Below are positions 15,373-24,119 of a stretch of DNA of 64,000 nucleotides, piece by piece. How positions within the stretch are numbered: the stretch's first letter is position 1; each line of letters opens with the position of its first letter. The notes under the pieces are model-generated. The model was not told the origin of the DNA. It made no database searches and was given only the letters and a program-made list of their open reading frames with translations. The translations under genes were made by a program, and so were the position numbers. This DNA comes from a virus. The DNA lies in the IMG/VR virus record IMGVR_UViG_3300046820_000975, positions 47,925-111,924 of that record; one strand, 5' to 3'.

Positions 15373-16686
15373 ATGACCATTATATCAGCTGTTTACAACA
15401 GTCTTAAACGCAAAAAATCTGCAGAATCTGAAGCTAGCAGATTAGGAATCTCCCTCCCTCAGTACCTTAAAGTTAAAGATGCATTGTTAAAAGTTATCCA
15501 CAAGGTGGGTTCTAAAGTAGACAATGTTATAATTACTTTGGCTGAGCAAGAACTTAGCAAATCTTATTCTGTAAAAACAGAAAAAGAATTATTAAAAGCT
15601 CTCACAGAGAAATTACCTGAAACTGAATCTGCAAAGTACTTTGAAGTACATGAAGATCTTGAATCTGGTACAAGTAAAATTTCAGCAATTTCTTCTACTG
15701 AACCTAAAAGTGCAGAAGAGATTATTAAACTTCTTAAGATTGATACTTCTAAATGGAAGTTAAGTCAATACTGGAATAAAGAGAAATCTGATAAGTGGTT
15801 GGTATCTGCATTGGTAACTAAACGTCCAGAAGCAGAACAGATCCAAAGTACATTTTTGGATTTATTACAAAATTATGAATTAGCACAACCTGCTGCACCA
15901 GAATTTTACTATTTAAACTCAGGGGTATCAGAAGAAGTTTGTGCAGTAATCTCATTGCAAGATCTTCACTTTGGTAAAACTGGTAATGAAGATTTAGAAA
16001 TCCACGTAGAAAACGCTATAAAGTACCTTATTGGTAAAGCACATGTTAATTATACACTACAAAAAGTAGTTTTAGTTATTGGTGCTGACACCTTAAACAT
16101 GGATACTTTTAACGGTACAACTACAAAAGGAACTCCAGTTGAGAATTCAAGTACAGCTACTAATGCTTATTTACAAGCGTTTGATTCAATATCAAATGCT
16201 TTGTCTCACATATATAACTATACAGAAGAACTTGAAGTTGTATTTGTACCAGGTAACCATGATCGTTTGAGTTCTTTCCATTTACTTCACGCTTTAAAAC
16301 AAATGTTCCAAAATTGGGAACGTATGAAGTTTAGCATAGATTACGCTGAGCGTAAAGTACTTATGTATGGTAAAAATATGATTTGCTTTGAACATGGTGA
16401 TGTTTCTGCAAAGAACAACCCTTTAGTATTTGCAGTAGAATTCCCACAAGAATGGGGATCTTCTGTACACAGGATGCTTTATACTGGCCATTACCATGGA
16501 CGCAAAACAAAAGAGTATATTACTGAAAATGAGGAGAATGGATTTGTAAGTAGGATTATCCCTGCATTAACTAGCTCTGACTATTACCATTATCACAACA
16601 AATGGGTGGGTAATAAACGTGCAGCAATTTTGCACATTCATGACGCTAATAATGGATTGATAGGAGAATTTACTTATAGCGTGTAA
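15373..16686 (+). CDS. Calcineurin-like metallophosphoesterase
   Basis: This 437-residue enzyme has the full dimetal phosphoesterase signature: DLH (Asp197, His199), GAD (Asp239), GNHD (Asn295, His296, Asp297), a later His in FEHGD (His341), and GHYH (His373, His375). Such enzymes hydrolyse phosphomono- or diesters, including nucleic-acid ends (SbcD/Mre11 group), nucleotides or phosphoproteins. The N-terminal 185 residues lie outside the catalytic fold and are helical, with a possible helix-turn-helix near residues 20-35 (SRLGISLPQYLKVKDAL). It is the first gene after the host-type promoter, ahead of connector genes, so it may be virion-associated or act on DNA during packaging. Substrate is unknown. 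Confidence 0.85.
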   Translation: MTIISAVYNSLKRKKSAESEASRLGISLPQYLKVKDALLKVIHKVGSKVDNVIITLAEQELSKSYSVKTEKELLKALTEKLPETESAKYFEVHEDLESGTSKISAISSTEPKSAEEIIKLLKIDTSKWKLSQYWNKEKSDKWLVSALVTKRPEAEQIQSTFLDLLQNYELAQPAAPEFYYLNSGVSEEVCAVISLQDLHFGKTGNEDLEIHVENAIKYLIGKAHVNYTLQKVVLVIGADTLNMDTFNGTTTKGTPVENSSTATNAYLQAFDSISNALSHIYNYTEELEVVFVPGNHDRLSSFHLLHALKQMFQNWERMKFSIDYAERKVLMYGKNMICFEHGDVSAKNNPLVFAVEFPQEWGSSVHRMLYTGHYHGRKTKEYITENEENGFVSRIIPALTSSDYYHYHNKWVGNKRAAILHIHDANNGLIGEFTYSV

Positions 16687-16737
16687 GTTGTTTCATAATG
16701 TCCTCCTTTTTTTGTAATTTTTATATGTAGTGGTATA

Positions 16738-17319
16738 ATGAGAGAAGCTAGAAAACCAAACTTAAATGGTCCCAGATACAGAAAGCCAAGCAAGAATCTT
16801 TTAACAAAAGAATTCATTAAAAAGTTAAGAGAGAATGTTCCTGGTTGTAATGTGTTATCTGATGATCAAATTAAGGAAGTGATTTACAAGTTTAACACAA
16901 ATGTCTGGAAAACAGTCATTGAAGTTAGAGATGGTGTAGAATTACCAAACTTGTTAGGTCATGTGTTTATTGGAACTTGCCAACCAAAGAAATCTAAAAA
17001 TGTAGATTTCAAAGCAAGTGCAGATTATTTAAAAGTAATTCAGCACAGAAATTGGGAAAGTGACAATTATCTAGCAAAGATCTTTTATACTACTTATGGA
17101 ACTAGATATCGTTTTAAAAACAATGAGATCTGGGCATTTAATCCAGCACGTGCGTTTACAAGGATGGTAGGTAAAACTTACCCTCAGCTTTGGAAACAAT
17201 ATGTTGTGGTTGATCCAACAAGAAAAATTAGTAAGTTGTTTAAAAGCTATGATTATCAAATACAGCGAGTAGAACAAACTAAAGATACAATAGAAAATTA
17301 CAACGAATTTGACTTATGA
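16738..17319 (+). CDS. Putative HU/IHF-like DNA-binding protein
   Basis: This 193-residue protein has an N-terminal basic tail, then a segment (about residues 23-85) with the helix-helix-beta rhythm of HU/IHF: LTKEFIKKLRENV, a loop, IKEVIYKFNTNVWKTVI, then DGVELPNLLGHVFIGT. The V-x-LP-x-LG-x-F/V element is typical of that family. The remaining 110 residues form a basic, aromatic-rich extension. IHF-like genes have been reported in the structural modules of crAss-like phages, which fits, but the similarity is weak and by eye. It could instead be a tail-completion protein. It overlaps the next gene by 4 bases (ATGA), implying coupled expression with connector components. Confidence 0.5.
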   Translation: MREARKPNLNGPRYRKPSKNLLTKEFIKKLRENVPGCNVLSDDQIKEVIYKFNTNVWKTVIEVRDGVELPNLLGHVFIGTCQPKKSKNVDFKASADYLKVIQHRNWESDNYLAKIFYTTYGTRYRFKNNEIWAFNPARAFTRMVGKTYPQLWKQYVVVDPTRKISKLFKSYDYQIQRVEQTKDTIENYNEFDL

Positions 17320-17987
17320 TAACAATAGGTGAAGTTACTTCAAGATTACGTAATCAGTTTAAATCATCAAAATATGATGCATTTATGACTGATCGCTTTA
17401 TCTATTCTATGGTCATGAAGCATGCAAGAATGCTTATGCGTAGACAAGATAGTTTAAATAAGTTGATGAAGTTCAATTCAATATTCCAGTCACTTGACTT
17501 TATGGAATTAATTGATGTTGATAGAGCACAAGCTGGTTGTAGAGGTATTGTTACTGGTTGTTATTTTAAGCGTACAAAAACAAAACTTCCAGCATTAATG
17601 GAAGGTTATTGGGGACCATTATTACGTTCAGTTACATCAATAGATTTATCACAAGATGTGACTCCTACATATCCAAACAGCTTTGAACAAATGTCAAAGC
17701 AAAAAACATTCAAATACAATACAAGAAAGTATTATTGGTATCTTGATGGATACTTGTATTTTCCTAATTTAGATTGGGATGCTATTCGTATTGAAGGTGT
17801 GTTTGAAGGAGATGTAAGTAAATATAACTGTGACCCATCAGATCTATGTAAATTTGTACAAGATGAGGAAATCAGAGTTCCTGAGTTTCTTTTAGCTGAA
17901 GTTGAACAATTGGTTTCTAAAGATTTAAGTTTGTTGTTACAAATACCACAAGATACTGACTCTGATAACCGTCATATAAATCGCTAA
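17316..17987 (+). CDS. Head-tail connector / ring protein (crAss-like)
   Basis: This 223-residue protein reads like a conserved crAss-like structural protein that packs in the connector stack between portal and tail hub. Its N-terminal half is helical (VTSRLRNQF, then a basic segment HARMLMRRQDSLNKLMKFNSIFQ cut at about residues 33-55). The middle holds the pattern KLPALMEGYWGPLLRSVTS (about residues 91-109), and the end is acidic. There are no enzyme motifs, signal peptide or membrane span. It is coupled to the HU/IHF-like gene by ATGA overlap and precedes another connector-like protein by 5 bases. The assignment rests on remembered family character and synteny; the ring number is not assignable. 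Confidence 0.6.
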   Translation: MITIGEVTSRLRNQFKSSKYDAFMTDRFIYSMVMKHARMLMRRQDSLNKLMKFNSIFQSLDFMELIDVDRAQAGCRGIVTGCYFKRTKTKLPALMEGYWGPLLRSVTSIDLSQDVTPTYPNSFEQMSKQKTFKYNTRKYYWYLDGYLYFPNLDWDAIRIEGVFEGDVSKYNCDPSDLCKFVQDEEIRVPEFLLAEVEQLVSKDLSLLLQIPQDTDSDNRHINR

Positions 17988-17992
17988 TTCTC

Positions 17993-19120
17993 ATGTTAAC
18001 AGAACCTCAATACAGAACCTTTGATGAATTACTTGACAGTGTAAAGCTTGATTTAAAAAGCTTTGACTTAGAAGGTATGATTGATGCTCAGCAATTGATT
18101 AAAGTTGCTATGCGTGTCAATTATGAATTGGGATTGAGAATTAATCAGTCACGTGCTAAAGCTATTACTGTGTATAAAGGTAAAGCTAAGTTACCAGTTG
18201 ATTTTTATGTTTTAAACTTTGCTCTAATTTGTGAAGATACTACTTCATATAAAAGTGAAACTGAAGATAAAACATATACTGAAGGTATAACAGATGGTGT
18301 CTTGCAAGGTATTTATTTAGCACAACAATATTATTTGAATCATTCTGTTGGATCATATACTACTACATTAAATATTCCAAATGGTGTAACTACTATTACA
18401 CACAATCTTAATACTCATAATGTTATTGTTGAGGCATTTGCTCCTGATGGAACAATGCTTAGTTTTGAAGTACAAACCCCAACTGAAGATACAATTACAA
18501 TTACATCAACTGCTCCAACAACTCAGCTTGATATTAAAGTAGTTATTATTGGTGCACCTGAAACTCCTGCTACTACTGTTACTCAATTACAAGAAGCTGC
18601 GTGTCCTGCTGAATTAATTAATGATCCATTTATGCATATTCCAAAAGTGATTTATGTAACAAATGGTAAATTAATGCAAGCAAAACGTTTGGCTGCTATG
18701 CGTATTGAAAAGAGTAAAGATGTAAGCGCTGACTGTGTAAATTTACAAAGTACAGACTACAGAACTGCACACATTAAAAATGGTTTTTTAGTAACTAACT
18801 TTGACGAAGGTACAGTATATATTAACTACCAAAGTTTGATGGAAGATGACAATGGTAACTTAATGGTATTAGATCATCCTTTATGTAATGAGTTTTATGA
18901 ATATGCTATTAAACAACGCATATTTGAAAACTTGATGTTTGCTGGTGAAAATGTAGCAAACCATATACAGTTTGTTGAGCAAAGATTGAGAGCTGCTAGA
19001 AATAACGCATATTCATTTGTTAATACTCCTGACTTTAATGAGTTGAAGAAGAACTGGGAAATGAATCGTAAAGCTATGTACCATAGATACTACAACATGT
19101 TTAAAAGCAGCATTGTATGA
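17993..19120 (+). CDS. Connector / ring protein with inserted beta domain
   Basis: This 375-residue protein shares the LPVDFYVLNFAL plan with the 232-residue connector at 8564-9262 and ends with a helical part (NYQSLMEDDNGNLMVLDHP, about residues 276-294, then basic helices). Between them, about residues 110-190, is an inserted beta domain with the pattern VTTITHNLNTHNVIVEAFAP and TITITST. Such NLN-T/H-V beta modules are frequent in phage tail proteins and often bind neighbouring subunits. It likely forms part of the tail stack below the portal. The stop overlaps the next start by 4 bases (ATGA). Confidence 0.55.
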   Translation: MLTEPQYRTFDELLDSVKLDLKSFDLEGMIDAQQLIKVAMRVNYELGLRINQSRAKAITVYKGKAKLPVDFYVLNFALICEDTTSYKSETEDKTYTEGITDGVLQGIYLAQQYYLNHSVGSYTTTLNIPNGVTTITHNLNTHNVIVEAFAPDGTMLSFEVQTPTEDTITITSTAPTTQLDIKVVIIGAPETPATTVTQLQEAACPAELINDPFMHIPKVIYVTNGKLMQAKRLAAMRIEKSKDVSADCVNLQSTDYRTAHIKNGFLVTNFDEGTVYINYQSLMEDDNGNLMVLDHPLCNEFYEYAIKQRIFENLMFAGENVANHIQFVEQRLRAARNNAYSFVNTPDFNELKKNWEMNRKAMYHRYYNMFKSSIV

Positions 19121-19467
19121 TAACCAAAGGAAAAATCAAAATTTCAGTTTATGAAACTGAAGTGCAACTCATGGTTGTAGATTCAATGAGTGAATTGCAA
19201 GATTTGCTTATGAAAAAAGGTATTATGGTTCATGATGTAACTAATTGTGAAGGAATTACTTTAGGGTATAACAAAACGTATTTAGTTGTATTGGTTAAAG
19301 AACTTATTAGCCATAATCTAATTGCTCATGAATTGTTTCATTTAGCAACTATGGTTACAAAAGATATTGATATTGAGGATGAAGAATCTCAAGCGTGGTT
19401 GAATGGATACATAACAGAGCATGTGTACAAAATTTTGAACAAGAAAAATATAACAATCAAGTTATAA
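19117..19467 (+). CDS. Small HExxH zincin-like metallopeptidase
   Basis: This 116-residue protein has a HELFH motif (residues 71-75) in a hydrophobic helix, followed after about 13 residues by an acidic helix (DEESQAWLNGYI) whose Glu89/Glu90 could be the third zinc ligand. It is very short for a protease, essentially a minimal zincin core. The overlaps on both sides (4 bases with the connector, 1 base with the tail gene) imply fixed stoichiometry with tail components. Possible roles are processing of virion proteins during assembly, or a virion-borne peptidase. Two further HExxH domains occur in giant proteins downstream. Activity cannot be judged from sequence. Confidence 0.7.
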   Translation: MITKGKIKISVYETEVQLMVVDSMSELQDLLMKKGIMVHDVTNCEGITLGYNKTYLVVLVKELISHNLIAHELFHLATMVTKDIDIEDEESQAWLNGYITEHVYKILNKKNITIKL

Positions 19468-22400
19468 TGAGTGACGAATTACAAAACGCTGGCACCAATA
19501 AGACCAATACCTTTACAGAAGGTATGGTCAAAGATACTGCTGATATTTATTTATCAGACAAAGTATGGACACATGCTGTCAATGCTATCAACAATACGCA
19601 TGTTGGTGAGACAGGTACATTAAGTAATGAATCAGCTAACTTTAAAACTGAAGAAGCTCCTTATACAATTATTGGTGCTGTTCATAAAACAGATACAGAA
19701 TGGATATTGTTTTCAACAAATGATATGGATTCTGAGATTGGTATTTATGATGAGCGTACAAGCACTTATACTCAAGTTGTAAATGATAGGTGTTTGGGAT
19801 TCAAACGTTCAAATATTATTACTGGTGTTTGTAAAGAAAACTACGATTGTACACGTTCTGTATATTGGCAAGATGGATTAAATCCTGATAGAGTTTTAAA
19901 TTTAAGTAGAGTACCTTATAAAATAATTGGAGATAGTGATCCATCTGAATGTGTGACTCCTATTTATTCTGATGAACTTGATTGTGATGCTTTACGTTTA
20001 CATCCATTAGTTGATCAACCATGTGTTACTATAAGAAAAGGAACTGGTGCTGGACAATTAAATAATGGTAGTTATATAGCTGTTGTTGCATATTCTGAGA
20101 ATGGTGTAAGATTAACAGATTATTCTGCACCAAGTCAACCACAAGCTTTGTGGGAACATGTTGGTATTGGAGGATCTTTGGATGTTAAAATAACAAACTT
20201 AGATACAAATTTTCATGAATTTGAATTAGTAATTGTTGCTGTAATTAATCAACAAACAATTGCTAAACGTATTGGTTATTACAGTATTGACCAATCAGAA
20301 ATACATTTAGATATTTTTGGTCAAGACTTACCAACTGTTGATTTAGCTCAAATTCCACTTAAGCATATTGTATATGAAAAGAGTGATAAGATATTTGAGT
20401 TAGGTGGGTACATGATTCGTACAGGTGTAACAACACAACCACAATTCAATTATCAACCTTTAGCAAATAATATACGCGTTAATTGGCATAGTGTAGAATA
20501 TCCAAAAGATTACTACTGGCATGGTGGAAATATCACTGGTTACATGCGTGATGAAGTTTATTCATTCTTTATACGCTGGGTGTATAATACTGGTGCAAGA
20601 AGTGCATCATACCATATTCCTGGAAGACCTAAAAACGCAAATGATTCTATTGCAGTAGGATCAACACCAGATAAAATTTCAGCAAATGAAACAGAACGTT
20701 GGCAAGTATACGATACCTCAACAGCTGGACTGGCTACAAATACCATTACCAAAGATGGTGGTCTTATTGTAGATGGAGGTCAAATGGGGTATTGGGAGAG
20801 TACAGAAAGATATCCAAATGATAAACCAGAAATCTGGGGTTCATTGTGTGGAGAACCAATACGTCATCACAAAATGCCATCAAATGAAACAACTCACATT
20901 CATAAAGGTAATAACATTTATATCCTTGGTGTTGAGTTTGTTAACATACAGCATCCATTAGATGAGAATGCAAATCCAATAAAAGATATTGTTGGGTATG
21001 AAATTTTGCGTGGTTCACGTGAAGGAAATAGAACTATTGTAGCCAAAGGTGTTTTCAATAACATTGTTCAGTATGACATGAATGGTAATCCACCAGCTGG
21101 TATGAAAGGATGTCATCAAAACTATCCATACAATGATTTGAGACCAGATAAATTCTTGACTCAAAACTATGCTTCTTTAGATGAAGGTACATCTGACTAT
21201 GGTAGAATTAATGGAGAATCTGATATTGATATATTTAAAGATTATCTTTTTAGTTTTCATTCTCCTGAAACAAACTTTGTACGTCCATACTTAGGTGGTA
21301 ATCATGTTAAAATTTATAGAGAAGAACGTGGTTATTCAGTTGGTGCATTTGAAGTACCATACAAACATCCAAAGAACAAGTTTATAACTAACGCTGTATT
21401 TGGTATGTCTGCATTAGTGTCTGTAGGTATTGCAGCATTAAATGCGGTTGGTAGTTCTACTACATCTGGTGGCCAATATATAGCTGCAGCACCTTATGGA
21501 GCTGGTACTGTACTTACTTCAGAAGGTTCTCGTCAGTCTGGTATTGCATCTTCTATTCCTGATTTAGTAAACGCCAGTTTTTTACAATCGCTAGGTATTT
21601 CATCTGCGGGTGGTACATTTGCTACAGCTGCTGCAGTAGCTACTGTTGTATTATCTTCTACCTATTATTTAGGTCAAGCAATGGATCTTGTATTAGATAT
21701 CTTTTACAAGATGATTCCACATCGTGATTATATGTTACAGTATAATTCACACGCACATTACGATTCATCTGCAGCACTTTCAAATTCTGCAGTTCCAAGC
21801 GGTATTAAACCTATGTATCGTAGAAACATACCATCTGGTTTAGCTAAGTATATTGGTTCTGGTGTTCAAGATTTTAGTCCAACTTACAGAGTTAACAATG
21901 TTAATCGTAACAAATTTGTTATGGTTCAAACTGCAAGCTCAATTCCAACACCAGCATTTTCAGATACCACAAGACAACGTCTAAGTGATGTTAGAGCAAC
22001 TAACAAACCATTTGAAAATTTTAGTCAACCTACATCTACTTATTATGGTGCAATAAAAGTTGATTTTCAAAATCAATATGGTCAGTTAACAAGCATTGTA
22101 CAATTACCAACTGACAGTTGTGTATTGGCTACTACACCAAATGGATTAATGCGTTTTAGATCAGGTGTTATATTTGGTGGAGATGTATACATAAATCGCT
22201 ATACAGAAAAGAATCCTTATTACTTCTTCAATAGTTGGTTGCAAGGTGAACCAAATGGTACAGAGTTTAATTATCGTAACTATGTTAATGGTCCAGCACC
22301 AAGATACTGGATAGATACTAATAAGTATGATATTACTGACTTAAACATAACATTACAGAACTGGCATTTAAACTTTGTCACTCCTTCTGACTTCCATAGA

Positions 22401-24119
22401 TTAGATAACAAAGATGCATTTAGAGGTGTATTTAGTGTGCGTAACTCTTATGCTTATTTGTTTTATAATGGTGTACGTGACTTCTATACAGAAAGTGAAT
22501 TAAACTTAGCGTATAGAGATTATGGTGAACCTGATACAGAAAAGTTTTATGATGTTTATGGAGGATCATTTGCTGATCTTTCTACAATGTTTAGATCTGA
22601 CAAAATTACATCTGCAATACAATATAAATATGATTTATCACTTTCATCCAGCAAGTTATTCTCTAACTTTGCATCTTGGGGATCAATCTTACCACGTGAC
22701 TACGACCCTGAAATCTACAGCACATGTTTTGAGTATTACCCTAAACGAGCAATCTACTCTTTACAACATCAGTCAGGGTTAAAGCGTGATAACTGGAGAA
22801 ACTATTTACCACTCAACTACAAAGATTTCAGTGGTAAAATTTCCACAATCAAAGCCTTAAATGCTCAAGGTGCTATTATATTATTTGAAGATGCAGAACC
22901 AGTACAATTTGCTGGTGTTGACCAACTTCAAACTAAATCTGGTACTAAGTTTACAATTGGTGATGGTGGATTGTTCCAGCAAAATATGCAAAGTATTGTA
23001 AATGCTGATGATTCGTTAGAGTATGGCTCATGTACCTCATCAAGATCTGCAGTAAATACACCATTTGGTTTATTCTACATATCTCAAAAACTAGGTAAGA
23101 TCATGCACTACACTGGTGGTGGATTGGATGAAATTTCACGTAATGGTCTTAAGTACTGGTTTACAAACCACTTACCAAGTAAGTTGTTACAAGCTGCAGG
23201 TGATTATAAATTGTATGACAATCCAGTATTTGGTATTGGTTGTCAAGCAATGTATGACCAACAATTTGAATTAGTATACTTTACTAAGAAGGATTACATA
23301 CCATTACGCGATGATTTGTATTACAACGATCCTACAGGTATTCCTTATTACATGGTGGAAGGAATTAAAAACTATGTTCAATTCTCTAATAAAGAATTCT
23401 TTAAACCTTGTAGTTGGACAGTAAGTTATGATCCAAAATCTAAAGCTTGGGTTAGTTTTCACTCATGGGTTCCTGATTTATTTATACCAGCGTATAGTCA
23501 TTTCTTTACAACAAAAGACAATGGTATTTGGAAACACAATAGTATGTGGAACAAATACTGTGAATATTATGGTGTACAGTATCCTTGGGAAGTTGAATTA
23601 CCAGTAATAACACCTGGTGCAATAACAACTCTCAGAAGTGTAGAATATTGGATGGATGCATATAAATACACAAATGCTGGCCAAGATTATAAACATATTT
23701 TAGATTATAATTTTGACACTGCAATTATTCATAATTCTGAGCAAATATCTGGAATTTTAAAGTTAAATTTGAAATCTAAAAATAACCCAGGTCAACAGAT
23801 ACAATATCCATTGGTAGGGTTATATGGGACTGATATCTTAGTAAGTAAAGAAGAGAATAAATATCGCTTCAATACATTCTGGGATGTTACAAATAATAGA
23901 GGAGAGTTTAACTATAATGAGACACCAATGTGGATTACTAGCTGCAATGGTTACCAACGTACGATAAATCCTTCGTATATTAATTATAACAAGTCACCTT
24001 TTGAACGTAAAAAGTTTAGACATTATGGTAATAGAATTGTATTACGCAAAAATGGTGTGATGGATGTTAAAATGATACTTAAATTACATACAACTAAACT
24101 TCTTCAAAGTCCACGATAA
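19467..24119 (+). CDS. Giant tail muzzle / stabilisation-type protein
   Basis: The frame is open from 19395, but ATG 19467 overlaps the zincin stop by one base (TAATG) and is the likely start, giving 1550 residues. The N-terminal 350 residues have repeated beta strands with conserved Trp/Asn/Asp (for example SDKVWTHAVNAINN, then IGAVHKTDTEWILFSTND), as in the beta-propeller-like start of crAss-like stabilisation or muzzle proteins. These close the tail end. Two hydrophobic Ala/Gly/Ser-rich stretches (about residues 645-670 and 710-735) could be membrane-active or buried hinges. The rest is aromatic-rich beta structure. It comes directly after the connector genes, as expected for a distal tail protein. 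Identity is by length, plan and synteny. Confidence 0.65.
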   Translation: MSDELQNAGTNKTNTFTEGMVKDTADIYLSDKVWTHAVNAINNTHVGETGTLSNESANFKTEEAPYTIIGAVHKTDTEWILFSTNDMDSEIGIYDERTSTYTQVVNDRCLGFKRSNIITGVCKENYDCTRSVYWQDGLNPDRVLNLSRVPYKIIGDSDPSECVTPIYSDELDCDALRLHPLVDQPCVTIRKGTGAGQLNNGSYIAVVAYSENGVRLTDYSAPSQPQALWEHVGIGGSLDVKITNLDTNFHEFELVIVAVINQQTIAKRIGYYSIDQSEIHLDIFGQDLPTVDLAQIPLKHIVYEKSDKIFELGGYMIRTGVTTQPQFNYQPLANNIRVNWHSVEYPKDYYWHGGNITGYMRDEVYSFFIRWVYNTGARSASYHIPGRPKNANDSIAVGSTPDKISANETERWQVYDTSTAGLATNTITKDGGLIVDGGQMGYWESTERYPNDKPEIWGSLCGEPIRHHKMPSNETTHIHKGNNIYILGVEFVNIQHPLDENANPIKDIVGYEILRGSREGNRTIVAKGVFNNIVQYDMNGNPPAGMKGCHQNYPYNDLRPDKFLTQNYASLDEGTSDYGRINGESDIDIFKDYLFSFHSPETNFVRPYLGGNHVKIYREERGYSVGAFEVPYKHPKNKFITNAVFGMSALVSVGIAALNAVGSSTTSGGQYIAAAPYGAGTVLTSEGSRQSGIASSIPDLVNASFLQSLGISSAGGTFATAAAVATVVLSSTYYLGQAMDLVLDIFYKMIPHRDYMLQYNSHAHYDSSAALSNSAVPSGIKPMYRRNIPSGLAKYIGSGVQDFSPTYRVNNVNRNKFVMVQTASSIPTPAFSDTTRQRLSDVRATNKPFENFSQPTSTYYGAIKVDFQNQYGQLTSIVQLPTDSCVLATTPNGLMRFRSGVIFGGDVYINRYTEKNPYYFFNSWLQGEPNGTEFNYRNYVNGPAPRYWIDTNKYDITDLNITLQNWHLNFVTPSDFHRLDNKDAFRGVFSVRNSYAYLFYNGVRDFYTESELNLAYRDYGEPDTEKFYDVYGGSFADLSTMFRSDKITSAIQYKYDLSLSSSKLFSNFASWGSILPRDYDPEIYSTCFEYYPKRAIYSLQHQSGLKRDNWRNYLPLNYKDFSGKISTIKALNAQGAIILFEDAEPVQFAGVDQLQTKSGTKFTIGDGGLFQQNMQSIVNADDSLEYGSCTSSRSAVNTPFGLFYISQKLGKIMHYTGGGLDEISRNGLKYWFTNHLPSKLLQAAGDYKLYDNPVFGIGCQAMYDQQFELVYFTKKDYIPLRDDLYYNDPTGIPYYMVEGIKNYVQFSNKEFFKPCSWTVSYDPKSKAWVSFHSWVPDLFIPAYSHFFTTKDNGIWKHNSMWNKYCEYYGVQYPWEVELPVITPGAITTLRSVEYWMDAYKYTNAGQDYKHILDYNFDTAIIHNSEQISGILKLNLKSKNNPGQQIQYPLVGLYGTDILVSKEENKYRFNTFWDVTNNRGEFNYNETPMWITSCNGYQRTINPSYINYNKSPFERKKFRHYGNRIVLRKNGVMDVKMILKLHTTKLLQSPR

